Below are positions 1-21,219 of a DNA stretch of 64,000 nt, one piece after another. Origin of the DNA: Nematostella vectensis (Eukaryota; Cnidaria; Anthozoa; Actiniaria; Edwardsiidae); the NCBI RefSeq assembly GCF_932526225.1, contig NC_064035.1, positions 19,953,969 to 20,017,968 on the forward strand, read 5' to 3'. The position numbers and the translations under genes are program-made. The notes beneath the pieces are model-generated. The model was not told the origin of the DNA, did no database searches, and worked only from the letters and a program-made list of their open reading frames with translations. Within the stretch, counting starts at the first letter, position 1, and each line of letters begins with the position of its first letter.

Positions 1-250
1 GCTACCCGCTACTCACCACCAAGGTACTGTAAGGGGTATGGGAGCTACCCGCTACTCACCACCAAGGTACTGTAAGGGGATGGGAGGTACCCGCTACTCA
101 CCACCAAGGTACTGTAAGGGGATGGGAGGTACCCGCTACTCACTACCAAGGTACTGTAAGGGGATGGGAGCTACCCGCTACTCACCACCAAGGTACTGTA
201 AGGGGAAGGGAGCTACCCGCCACTCACCACCAAGGTACTGTAAGGGGAAG
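1..250. repeat. 42-bp minisatellite (about six copies)
   Basis: Six near-identical 42-bp units follow one another, each containing ACCAAGGTACTGTAAGGGG. The period is a multiple of three, so one frame stays open through the array. It lies upstream of the first visible EFTUD2 exon and is probably intronic. The array may continue beyond the window edge. Confidence 0.9.
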
Positions 251-568
251 GGCTCTGCATAATCAGGGTCCAAATAGAACTCTAGAAAGTGATACACACT
301 CGAAAGTGAGGCCAAGGGGAGGTATCTATATTTATCCAGAAAATGATCAAGAAAATGAAAAAGATATTGAGTGTGGCTTTCCATCCCTCTTCCCCATTCT
401 TCATGCAGTCCTACTCTTCTCTTGCTCTCTTTATCGACTAAACCCGCAACAGGAATGCTCACCTTTCCCTCTAGCTAGTGCGCCTCGTCTCCTTGTCTCT
501 TCTTTACCCAATCCTTCGGGCTTGCTACACAGTCTCTTTTTCATCTTTATGTTTTTTTTGTTCCACAG

Positions 569-10156
<9,588 letters not shown>

Positions 10157-10707
10157 AGCTCCTCCAAGCACGCCTGGGATACCTGTGGTGGTCCTCTCTC
10201 CATCCGTGTGGCCGGTTTACATGTTGAGAGACTACAATCAGCCTGTACTCGGTATCCCTGTGGAATAGCTAGTGCGCATCCTGCCATTTAGGTGCCCGTT
10301 CTGGGTAGATGGTTATACTTGGTCCTCATCTGCGAGTTGAATGGATGTATCTGCTCGCGCTGATATGCTGTTCTTGTATATCGGACAATAGTTAGAATGC
10401 TAACTGAAATATGTATCACCTTGGTAGAGGCGTACCCAGGAGCTTCATTCCTGTCTCCTATGTGTGTTGGTTACAAAGAGGGTGAGCTCTCCTTCAGTAC
10501 ACCCTGCAAGTCGTTAGAACTCATGAACGTTGTGGCGTTCATTTTCATTGACCTCCAGATCACCGCAAAACCATACACACACCCGCAGTCCGTTCAGCGT
10601 CCATACTCGCCTCGGTGTGTGCACACGTCAATTGGGTACAGCCCTTAAAAACTTCGTGCCAAGGATTCGTTAACTTTTGTACAAAGGTTTGTTTTTCATC
10701 AAACGGT

Positions 10708-10713
10708 AATAAA
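10708..10713 (+). terminator. EFTUD2: AATAAA polyadenylation signal, EFTUD2
   Basis: This canonical hexamer is 552 bases after the EFTUD2 stop codon and on the same strand. It is the first convincing one, so the 3' UTR would be about 0.55-0.6 kb. Confidence 0.6.
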
Positions 10714-10994
10714 TAGTCTCTCTTAGCTTGAGTGTATATTTCTTATTGAACGGAAAATGAGGTTCTTGTAAACACATGAAGAAGAAAAAGCTGTAAAGGC
10801 GATATAGCTGGGGGAGTGGGAGTGGGCAAAGAAGAATATAATTACTCAGATCAAGGCTATAAAACAAAGCATCTTGAGCATCTCCCGCACAATTGTTCTG
10901 CATAGTATTTGAAGATTCCTTATAGCCATTCCCAAGACATCGCGACCCTAAGCCTTGACATTCTAACGGTGATTTTGGTTAGTTCGTGAACGTC

Positions 10995-11467
10995 AATCAT
11001 CCGCGTTTCCATAACGATCAAGGCAAGGCAGACTTCATTTTTTTCTTGTATCGAAAGTTGTAGTTGACTTTACCCAGGGCCCGAGAGCCACATTTGACAA
11101 CACAGTAAAGAAGCGCAACAGTTCAGTTCTTATAAAAGGGTAAAAAATATATTACAAAACATTCAAGGTTCAAGTTATGCGAGTCATCTCACAAAGAAAG
11201 CCACGAAACAAGATTCGATCGCTGTCATGCAAGTCAACAAACGGCCACGGTTGTCGGCGATAATTTCATCTTGTTCAGATAATGTTTGATTTTGCGACCA
11301 GCTGATTAGATCAACACTTGCTCTAATTCCTGTGAATCTTTTGCCTTCACTGTTTGTGCCTTGTTCCAAACGCTTTGAAGCAATTTCAGCTGATCATTTG
11401 AGCCAAACTGACCTACGCGCTTCAAATTGACTGCGAAACTACGATCGTTATGGAAACGCGGATGATT
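10995..11467. repeat. inverted repeat, 25-bp perfect arms
   Basis: AATCATCCGCGTTTCCATAA and the next five bases at 10995-11019 reappear exactly inverted at 11443-11467. The match extends about 29 bp with one mismatch. The two arms bracket 420 bp of unique sequence, which suits a degenerate terminal-inverted-repeat element. I see no transposase. Confidence 0.6.
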
Positions 11468-11562
11468 TACGTCTTTTGAGGTCACATATGTAATAACCTG
11501 CCACATTTGTTATAAAGGCCATATTTGTAATAAGATAGTCCACATTTGTAATAAACTATCTG

Positions 11563-11885
11563 ACATCTTATGAAAGAAACATCGTACGACAACCAAACTT
11601 GGTAGGTGACAAGGCGGGTGAAACCATATGGTCACGTGATGTGACGTAATAAATGACGTCACCAAAAACGAAAATATCCATATCCCATGAAAGAAGCACG
11701 TATGACACCCAAACTTGATAGGTGTCATGTAGGTAACAAGGGGGGTGCAACGAGATGGTCACGTGTTGTGTGACGTCATCAAAAATATATATATATCCAT
11801 ATCCCATGAAGAAAACATCGTATGACAACGCTAGTGTAAAGGCAGTGTCAACAAAATGATCACGTGAAATGTGACTTCATCAAAG
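11563..11885. repeat. three-copy tandem repeat of about 120 bp
   Basis: Three diverged units begin with an ATCYYATGAAAGAAACATCG-like sequence at 11565, 11679 and 11801. Each carries a GGTCACGTG-type E-box and a TGACGTCATC-type element, degenerate in the third copy. Confidence 0.7.
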
Positions 11886-11973
11886 CAAATGAAAATAATA
11901 TCTCAAGAACGGATCTTATCAAGGCAACCAAACTGAGAGTAATTTATGTTATTGATATAGTGAAACCCCGATA

Positions 11974-12132
11974 TATACGCGCCTATCTCTTGGACGAAAA
12001 AAATATTTTAAGATCCACCACACAGTAAGTCGAGCGCAAAAGCTTAGTTTTTAGTCGGTCTAGAAGGGCGTGCATTGTGATGCCTTGTGTGTGTGAATAA
12101 TTTTTCGTCCGAGATAGATGGGCGCGTATGTA
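11974..12132. mobile_element. short hairpin MITE-like element
   Basis: TACGCGCCTATCTCTTGGAC at the left end faces an inverted GTCCGAGATAGATGGGCGCGTA at the right end. The arms are about 35 bp around a loop of about 90 bp. It is non-coding; I could not fix a superfamily or target-site duplication. Confidence 0.55.
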
Positions 12133-12375
12133 ATTCCAGATGGACACTCGTATCATTGTGATCACCTACTATCATTCTTATAACATGATAAGGCGTGCGT
12201 TTTATTATTATTGAGTTAAAATGATTGTTACTTTATTAAGAAATATGTATAATTACTATTACTGTTGGAAACACCTTGATTGCGAGAATAATAGTTGATT
12301 ATAATTATCATAATTGCCCTTGTTTTTATCATGATATGACTAAATATGCATTTTGTTGTCAAGAGCATATATAGG

Positions 12376-12492
12376 GATTATTTACCGTGGGAGATCCGTA
12401 TCGTGAAGTACCGTGACCGAGGTCTTGAAAATACTGACCGAGGCCGAGGTCACAGTATTTCACGATACAGACCGACCTTAACCCGGTAAATA
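12376..12492. mobile_element. palindromic foldback element
   Basis: A left arm (TTATTTACCGTGG... CGTATCGTGAAGTAC) is mirrored by a right arm ending CCCGGTAAATAA. The centre holds paired ACCGAGGTC/GACCGAGG motifs, giving a long imperfect hairpin. No coding potential is seen. It is probably a MITE family member. Confidence 0.5.
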
Positions 12493-13993
12493 ACTTTTTT
12501 TTTTCTAGCGCAAGCGAAAACATACTTTGAGAGAGATAGAGATGCCTTTTTTAATAAGGGATTCACTTAATATCACAATGATAATGTACGCATGGCCCTC
12601 ATGGCCCTTTGAGCGAGCAGCGCGCGCAAAATATCAATTCTCGGACCTAGGGCAGATATAGTAATCTCCCGACCACTCTATTAGCCAATAAGAATGCAGG
12701 ATTCGTTACCGTGACCGCTAAAAAAATAATAGCCTTTCTTTTACGGGATAAGATATGATCCTTGATGTTTGCCTTGTCGACTAGAATATAGAAAGATTTG
12801 ATGCTGATTTGTGCGCTTTTATACAAACGAGAGATATCCCTTCTCGACCAGCGCTCTATTCTTTTCGCACATTATAAAGATACACTTCTTTAGCGGCCAC
12901 TTTAGAAAATACCGAAATATTTTTCAATTAAACACTATTTATATGGTATTTGAATACCCTAATTATTAAAGCGGCCAGCTTAGGTGTTATCAAACTTTAT
13001 ATTTCTCCGATGAAACTGTCAGAAAATGTTTTTATTTGATCGAAGCACCCCTCAGTAGAAAAAATGTAATTAAATTTATGGATTCTGTTTACATTGATAG
13101 AAATTTACCGTGAAACAATCGTACAAGCTACTAATACATCTGTCGTCGAGTTTTCTATAGATTGTACCTCATATTCAATACCATTTATTTCTAGAGCCAC
13201 CACTTAGCGGGCCAACCTCTATCAAGCGGCCACTTATCTCGATCCCAGATCATTACGACAAAACTCTTTAGAATGGACGCCCTAACTGCCCTAGTTTCCC
13301 AGTGTTCTGCCAGGAGGGGAAATAGCGAAAACAAAATGACCCTACCCTACCTCACACAAATACCTCATACACTTCACTTGACAATCCGTAAAAAGACAGT
13401 TGAAAAATCTTACGCCTTTTGCGAAAAAAAGTCCAGCCAAGATATATGGATGTAGTTTCTAAGTATTTTTTTTATATAGAAAATTTATTTCGTGCTGCAT
13501 TGAATTCAATCAGTTCCAAACTTGTTTACCAAACAGCCGACGTCATAATCCGGTAAGAATCTTCACTTTATTGAATCAAAATACCTCTCTTCCTAGCAAA
13601 CAAAGTATGTGGCCAGTCTAGTCTGCTCTCGAAGGCCCAAATATTGAAAGAATTAAACAGTGAAAATAACGCTCTTTGTAAGCTATTGGATCCGTGGTCT
13701 TTTCTGCATCCATACCCCGGAAGCCACTGGTGTTGGTTGCGTAGGAATGCAATTCCTAGCTTCACCTCCTACGTATTTATCTACCCGCGGTTCTAACACA
13801 AACCCATGTTTGCTCTTTTCATTCAACAAATCGCCCGGCGAGACGGCTTTTAATTTTGGCATTTCTGTCAACAAAGACGGTGTATTTGTTATGCAAATAT
13901 CCAGAACTTTGTTGCTAATACTTTCGAGATTGCCTGGATTCCGAGTCCTTCGAGCTGATTGCCTTCCCGAGATCTCAGCTCTTAAGGAAAAAC

Positions 13994-16900
13994 ATGCATT
14001 CGTTGCTTCTCCTCGGGTTCTGTATTGCGTTAGTAAGTGCCCAGGGCCCCGCTGTTCCTAATTTCCCCCCTGGAGGGAACGGAGCACCAGTTTTGCCGCA
14101 CCAAGAGGTGGCCACCTATCCCGAAGGTGAGTCAGCGACACAGTACCTAAGGATAAGAAGATGGTGTGTCGTGAATGGAGTACTAGGCCTTTATCAATGA
14201 CTTTAGCAAAAATACTCACAGTAAGAGGGAAGGGATAAAGCAAAAGAGTTTTATTTATAACCATTATTGCATTTGTTGACGTAGAAAGTAAGAGGTTATG
14301 CTGCTTATCTCATAAAATATATTTGATAAAAAAATGAGAGAGTATACAATGTAGAGAATTTCCACTAGAGATTAGTTTAAGATTTCTATGTATTGTCATA
14401 AATTCACTAAAGTTCGAACAAATTGAAAGAGTTGAAGGTAGAAACTTGTCTACCATTTTTCTCGAAATTGGTACTTGACTACTAAAGTTATATGTATTTG
14501 TTTTTTATTCAGCATCAAATTCTTGCCCATCCATTCACGTCCTGCCTGACGTAACAGCAAGACCACCCAGCTGTACCCAGGGACCTAATCCTAGTGGTAC
14601 TGTGTGTCACTTCTCATGTGGGCCCGGATTTCGCGTAAAGGGACCATCAGTCACTGTTTGTCACGACGACGGTTCATGGTTATTTGGTCAGCGGAGTATA
14701 TCGTGTGTCGGTAAGAACCTTGGCATCGTTCCTCGTTCGTTGTTGTGTGTGTCTGCATATAGCGAAGCATTTTAAATCCCACACCACACTAAATATGCAC
14801 ACAAAGCTGTACCTAGGGACCACACAAGCTGTACCTAGGGACCACACAAGCTGTACCTAGGGACCACACAAGCTGTACCTAGGGACCACACAAGCTGTAC
14901 CTAGGGACCACCTGCACAGTGAGCCATGCACTAACACACTGCACCACACAAGCTGTACCTAGGGACCACTTGCACAGTGAGCCATGCACTAACACACTGC
15001 ACCACACAAGCTGTACCTAGGGACCACTTGCACAGTGAGCCATGCACTAACACACTACATCACACAAGCTGTACCTAGGGACCACCTGCACAGTGAGCCA
15101 TGCACTAACACACTGAACCACACAAGCTGTACCTAGGGACCACCTGCACAGTGAGCCATGCACTAACACACTGCACCACACAAGCTGTACGAAGAGACCA
15201 CATGCACAGTGAGCCATGCACTAACACACTGCACCACACAAACTGTACCTAGGGACCACCTACACAGTGTTAACAGATTGCACCACACAAGCTGTACCTA
15301 GGGACCACCTGCACAGTGAGCCATGCACTAACACACTGCACCACACAAACTGTACCTAGGGATCACCTGCACAGTGAGCCATGTACCAGCACACTACATC
15401 ACACAAGCTGTACCTAGAGACCACCTGCACAGTGAGCCATGTACCAGCACACTACATCACACAAGCTGTACGAAGAGACCACATGCACAGTGAGCCATGC
15501 ACTAACTCACTGCACCACACAAGCTGTACGAAGAGACCACATGCACAGTGAGCCATGCACTAACACACTGCACCACACAAGCTGTACCTAGGGACCACCT
15601 GCACAGTGAGCCATGCACTAACACACTGCACCACACAAGCTGTACCTAGGGACCACCTGCACAGTGAGCCATGCATTAACACACTGCGCCACACAAGCTG
15701 TACCTAGGGACCACCTGCACAGTGAAACATGCACTACCACACTGCACCACAAAAGCTGTACCTGGGGACCACCTGCACAGTGAGCCATGCACTAACACAC
15801 TGCACCACACAAGCTATACCTAGGGATCACCTGCACAGTGAGCCATGCACTAACACACTGCACCACACAAGCTATACCTAGGGATCACCTGCACAGTGAG
15901 CCATGCACTAACACACTGCACCACACAAGCTGTACCTAGGGACCACACAAGCTGTACCTAGGGACCACCTGCACAGTGAGCCATGCACTAACACACTGCT
16001 GCACCACACAAGCTGTACCTAGGGACCTCCTGCACAGTGAGCCATGCACCAACACACTGCACTACACAAGCTGTACCTAGGGGCCCCCTGCCTAATGAGC
16101 CATGCACTAACACACTGCACCACACAAGCTGTACCTAGGGACCACCTGCACAGTGAGCTATGCACTAACACACTGCACCACACAAGCTGTACGAAGAGAC
16201 CACATGCACAGTGAGCTATGCAATAACACACTGCTGTACCACACAAGCTGTAAAAAATAGACCCAGCTGGCTATTTTCACTTCAAATGTTAGTCTCACAT
16301 AAGTGAATATTTATTATTCCTATAACAACCGTACTGATTTCCCGTGTTCAGATAGGAACGAGTGTCGCTTCAGGAAGGGCGGCTGCTCCCACAAGTGCGT
16401 GAATACGATCGGTGGCTACCACTGCGAGTGTCCCGACCCCCTGGTACTAGATAAGGACAACCGCACGTGCCGAGGTTAGTATCTAGACTCCTGATTGGCT
16501 CCCTGGGCCACGTGAGTATCGCTAGGCTACTGATTGGCCCTTCTGGATCACGTGAGTATCGCTAGGCCTCGAAAATTCCCGTCACTATTGCAATTATCCA
16601 CAAAGAAAATATTTATGCTTAACCATGTATATTTATGCTTAACCATGTACAGCCGTCGGTCTCGTGCTGAATTGCACCGATCATGATATCAAGATCACCA
16701 TCCCCAAGTACGCCCTTTCCGACCTTCAGGGAGACTACTTACAGTTGCGTGACCCGACCTGTCACGCTTACGAGAACAAGACGCACTACATCTTCAAGAC
16801 ACCGCTGACCGGGTGTGGTACGACGCGCCGTCACACTAAGAACTTCATCGTCTACAGCAACAAGGTGTCCGAGAAAGCGGTAGCGCATCGCGGGCTCATC

Positions 16901-19670
16901 ACAAGGATCGGAGACGGCGAGTTCAACATCCCTTTTTGCTGCTACTATCTCAATAATGGAATCGTCTCCTCTGTCGGGTACAAACCTTTCGTTAAGGAAC
17001 TCGTGATCAAGGAGAAAGCGTAAGTTATCATAAAGACGAAGATTGAATATTGTAGACACCTTGCTTCATGCTATGGTAAACCGCGCATAGATTGTGAAAT
17101 GATGAAAAGAAAAACAACTTAGTTGCTTATTTTACAAAGAAATAAGCCCTTGATTATAATGCCGAACTATAATAGATAAGGGGAATACGTTTGCTTGTGT
17201 TTTAGGATCGGCAACCAAGTTTACTCGAACCCTCAAGGACAACAGTGACAAAAAAATCGAGTTAGTGGGGAACTCAAGTTATCTGAGTAGAAATAGCTAA
17301 AAATTAGTCTGAGTGAAAAATTTTTAAAAGCCAGTTACAGATAACGGGGGGGGGGGGGGGGGGGGATGGGGGTTGGGGTTGGGAAATCACTCATTACCAG
17401 GCCACGCAGAGTAGCGGGCGCATGCCTACTATGTACTTTGACGCAAACGGCTGCAAACACATGTTTTTTTCTTACTTCAGCTACGGCCGCTTCAAGCTGC
17501 GCATGGACTTCTTTCACGACGCAAATTACCAGAGCGCGTACACATGGGGGGACTTCCCCGTGTCTGTCTACTTGCGGGAGCGCCTTTACTTTGAAGTGTC
17601 CATCGACTCCCACGATCCGAACCTGATCGTCTTTGCCGGCAACTGCTGCTCGACGGCTACCAGGGATCACGACAAGGCGGGTCGATTCCGCTATGAAATC
17701 ATACACGAGGGGTAAGATACTGGCGGGGCAAGCTTTAGTGAATCTCTTTCTTCTATGACAGTGGATATTTCGCTCTGGATGGAAGAAAGAGTAGTAGATA
17801 CTGGGTTAACTTATGATGGGTGGAGTGAAGCACTGATGGTACACAAGGGGTAAGATACTGGGTTAACCTATAAGGGGAGGGTGAGGCACTGATGGTACAC
17901 GAGGGGTAAGATACAGTATTACGTGAGATACAATGAAAACCCTACTCGTGTAAGAACTTAGATTGTTTCATGTCTGGCAAAACGGGTTCTTATATTTTTG
18001 GGTACCTACTACGAATTAAGTCAAGATAGGTTCGTATTAAGTTCTCAATTTTTTTCCCAATTTGTTTAATCAGCAGTAGGATTATTATCTTTACAGATGT
18101 TTGATTGAAGCCACTTAAAGCCGCATTGTCACCAGTTCACTTAGCTACCCTTAACTACCCTTAGCCCCCTGCTAATGATGTCCTAATATTTCAGCTGTCT
18201 TGTTGACTCGACTGCGCGCATGGAGCAAAGCTCAAACCCTCACAAGCAGCGCTTCAGCGTGGAAGCCTTCAAGTTCGTGGGCAAGTTCCCATTCGTATAC
18301 CTTCACTGTAGCGTGATCGTGTGCAAGGCGGATGACCATCATTCACGATGCTCAGAGGGCTGCGTGCCCGGTCTGAACCGCGGGAAACCCTACCCCCAGG
18401 TACACGATGTCACCACAAAGGACCACGTGATCGCCGAGCCAGCCAATCAAAAAGCGGATAAGGATGCACCAATTAGAAGCACTCGTGCTGCTCTGAAGAG
18501 TCATCAGCACAAGGAGGAACGCAAGTACCTACTTTCCAAGGGCCCCATCTCATTGATAGAGAAAGAGCCAGCGATACAAAGAGAACAGGTGCCGGCGGCT
18601 GCCGCCAAAGAGGATGCGCCGTCGGACAGGAAGCAGAAAAGGGCGGAAAATAAAAGCAAGACTCCGCAGGCTGGAGAGAAGGCATCCAATCTTGGTGAGC
18701 TTAAAGCTTTATTGTGTTTAACAGGTTATCAGCCTATCGAAATTTAAAAAAGTGGTGAACCTCTGAGTCGTTAGTAAACTTGCTATTCATGATGATCGCA
18801 GGTTGTAAGGTTATTAGGTTATTCTGCTGCGTTAACTAAGGTTATTAGGTTATTCTGCTGTGTTAACTAAGGTTATTAGGTTATTCTGCTGTGTTAACTA
18901 AGGTTATTAGGTTATTCTGCTGTGTTAACTAAGGTTATTAGGTTATTCTGCTGTGTTAACTAAGGTTATTAGGTTATCCTGCTGTGTTAACTAAGGTTAT
19001 TAGGTTATTCTGCTGTGTTAACTAAGGTTATTAGGTTATTCTGCTGTGGTTATTCTGCTGTGTTAACTAAGGTTATTAGGTTATTCTGCTGTGTTAACTA
19101 AGGTTATTAGGTTATTCTGCTGTGTTAACTAAGGTTATTAGGTTATTCTGCTGTGTTAACTAAGGTTATTAGGTTATTCTGCTGTGTTAACTAAGGTTAT
19201 TAGGTTATTCTGCTCTGTTAAATAAGGTTATTAGGTTATTCTGCTGTGTTAACTAAGGTTATTAGGTTATTCTGCTGTGTTAACTAAGGTTATTAGGTCA
19301 TTCTGCTGTGTTAACTTTCTGTTATGGATTATCACACAGGGGCTGATTTAGGGGTGGACCAGACGGGCCCGGTCCCCCCTATCTTCAGATATTTTGATTT
19401 TGAAATTACAAGAAATATAAGAATGTCTACGGAATCCTGCCTCTGGACCTCCAGGATCTGCTCTTGATCACAGATTCGAAGGTTAAGTTATTCTGCTGTG
19501 TTAACTTGCTGTTATTAATGATCACAGGTTCGCGCACCGCTACGAATGTCCTTCTGATCGTTCTTACAGCATGCACAATATTCGCGCTTGTTGGAATGCT
19601 TTACCTTGGACGCAAGATTCAGAAGGAAAAGGCACGAGGACAGTCAGGAAAGGCTCCAGACAAGTCCTAG
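13994..19670 (+). CDS. CCP-EGF-ZP domain membrane protein, paralogue 1
   Basis: Seven exons (13994-14126, 14513-14710, 16352-16474, 16653-17019, 17481-17711, 18195-18694, 19528-19670) join in phase to 564 residues. The product starts with a signal peptide (HSLLLLGFCIALVSA). Next come one sushi/CCP module (about 48-110, four Cys and a Trp) and one EGF module (about 111-151, NECRF...GGCSHKCVNTIGGYHCEC). A zona pellucida domain follows (about 155-410, with GCGTT, PFCCYY and the paired FAGNCCSTATRDH motif). Then come a charged linker with a furin-type RKQKR site (about 496-500), a transmembrane helix (about 523-546) and a short basic tail. ZP proteins polymerise outside the cell after cleavage, so a matrix or apical-coat role is likely but inferred. 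Its neighbour at 21220 is a clear paralogue. Exons are GC-rich against AT-rich introns. Confidence 0.9.
14799..16253. repeat. 58-bp minisatellite in the CCP-EGF intron
   Basis: About 25 units of 58 bp (core AGCTGTACCTAGGGACCACC, then TGCACAGTGAGCCATGCACT) fill the second intron of the first ZP gene. The array begins with shorter 23-bp units near 14805-14900. A GTACGAAGAGACCACATG variant recurs in the interior, which suggests duplication of blocks of units. Confidence 0.93.
17346..17365 (+). repeat. poly-G tract (20 bp)
   Basis: An uninterrupted run of 20 G lies in an intron, about 115 bp upstream of the fifth exon of the first ZP gene. Confidence 0.9.
18790..19316. repeat. 31-bp minisatellite in the last intron of ZP paralogue 1
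   Basis: About 16 copies of a 31-bp unit (AACTAAGGTTATTAGGTTAT plus TCTGCTGTGTT). The array is preceded at 18801 by a degenerate copy of the acceptor used for the final exon (GATGATCGCAGGTT against AATGATCACAGGTT at 19527). Confidence 0.9.
19337..19466. mobile_element. short MITE with 6-bp direct flanks
   Basis: The element starts CAGGGGCTGATTTAGG and ends CCAGGATCTGCTCTTG, an imperfect terminal inverted repeat. Both ends are flanked by ATCACA (19331-19336 and 19467-19472), consistent with a target-site duplication. Its ends resemble non-autonomous hAT-like elements. It is non-coding and sits in the last intron of the first ZP gene. Confidence 0.55.
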
Positions 19671-20046
19671 ACAAGTCGACGAACATCATCTAGAAACGAG
19701 TATTTAAATTTAATACTAAACATCCGACCAATATCGATTCCATTCTCACTGCTCTTGACATTCCACTCTATGATTCATTAGAAACATAATGTGGTATACA
19801 TAATGAGTCGAGAATCAATCACATAAGACCCGCCTACTAGCCCTCTATTAACACCCTACCCTACCTAAAGATTGCCTTACTAATTAGGGTATTTTGAAAT
19901 ATAATTGATTGAAATACGAAGGATGTTGCATTTAGAAAATTGATTGAATAATTCTCCACCAGGAGGTAGTACACGGAAATCTCTTCTTATCTTAAAGAGG
20001 GTTGTGCTTACTTTCCTAATAGTAGACTTTGTACTGAAAATGGATG

Positions 20047-20052
20047 AATAAA
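20047..20052 (+). terminator. AATAAA polyadenylation signal, ZP paralogue 1
   Basis: This hexamer is about 380 bases after the stop at 19670 and on the same strand. It is followed within 30 bases by a GT-rich stretch (GTGTGTTATTGTC), as expected for a cleavage region. Confidence 0.7.
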
Positions 20053-20084
20053 AAGGATGCTTTTTACAAGTGTGTTATTGTCAT

Positions 20085-21184
20085 GACTCGCCTCAATTAT
20101 AGATATAGAATACATCCACTTGACTCAGGCAATTAGGGGGGGTACAATAGGTCATAAAAACCGTAGCAGGGGGTGGGCACTGGGGGCACTTGCCCCCCCC
20201 CCCCAATATTTTCAAATATTATAAGAAAATGACAAGTAGGGGCGTGGCTGTGCCCCCATTGCTTTCTTAATGTTTCTGCATCGTGCCTCCCCTCCCCAAA
20301 TAATTCGAAGCTTGCTACGGCCATGAGAAGTCAACAAGGGATGGTTAGCCTTTTGTTATGGGAAGAACCTCTCTTGAAACCCTTGCCGTGTCAGCTAGTA
20401 ATTTCTTATGTATAAAAATAATATACACCTTGCTGACGAATGTTTCATAACAAACATCAGATAAAGGTAGGAAGCAGGTAGAAGGGATTGTAATTATGAT
20501 CAAGAGGTGAGGGAGGCTGCCCCCAGGCCCCAGCGCTTCCCCCGTCCAAGACACACACAGCCTTTATCTATATTTTCGCAGATGTTGAACATGACTCACA
20601 ATTCACTAGTAGATAAAAATGACTTCTAATCGCAAAGGGCTCGATCGCTTGCTGAACCCTGGTCCCTCCTCATAAACGCCCCCAGAACCATTAATAAACG
20701 CCGATTTAAAGCCCCTCTAGTATTAGTTCCCCATAATGAATGACCCCAAGTTCATACGAACATTCTTGAGCTCATTAATTTGTTTTTAAGTAAAGCAGCC
20801 TTTTTAGTGATATGCTTCTTTTGGCGTTTTAAGCATTCACGTCTCAGTATTTCTACAAAAATGACTAGACGACAGCACATCTGTGATTAGTTTAAACTTT
20901 CAACCATTTTTTAGTCGTGTTTTAACTTTGCCTCCTTGGTTGCGGTGGCATCTCACCCGATGCGTAGGTTTGTTTGCAGTCCTCGACTTTAATGCGTGGT
21001 TTGCTTACCAAGCGATCAACCAACAATAGGCGAAAAGTAACGCAAGAATTTTAAAACGCCTATCAATTTAGTTTTTAATCTGCAGTAGGTGCCTTTGTGA
21101 TGGTAATACCTCTGCCAACCCCTACATGCAAAAACTCTTTAAACACTTATTTACTTAAAGCTCCCGCTCAGCCGAGGGAGAAAG
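20085..21184. other. intergenic region between the two ZP genes
   Basis: No exon is visible. At about 20160-20325, opposed CCGTAGCAGG and CTTGCTACGG motifs bracket C-rich sequence. This is probably a decayed member of the same MITE class seen at 30324. The rest is unique AT-rich sequence, presumably containing the promoter of the second ZP gene. Confidence 0.45.
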
Positions 21185-21191
21185 TATAAAT
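21185..21191 (+). promoter_or_regulatory. candidate TATA box, ZP paralogue 2
   Basis: TATAAAT lies 35 bases upstream of the start codon at 21220, followed by the palindrome CTCTCCTGGAGAG. If it is used, the 5' UTR would be only a few bases. This is suggestive, not proven. Confidence 0.4.
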
Positions 21192-21219
21192 CAACTCTCC
21201 TGGAGAGATTTGTGCAAAG

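Larger units (their letters stand above)
10714..13993. other. intergenic region, no gene seen
   Basis: No convincing exon is visible on either strand. The stretch holds several foldback or MITE-like elements (listed separately). It also holds scattered GCGGCCACT motifs between about 12890 and 13240, and AT-rich unique sequence before the next gene. Confidence 0.6.

Noticed and set aside
38-262. A 74-codon frame of 14-residue repeats
   Set aside because: The 42-bp unit is a multiple of three, so the frame stays open by periodicity. It is in the EFTUD2 upstream intron and has no splice or start support.
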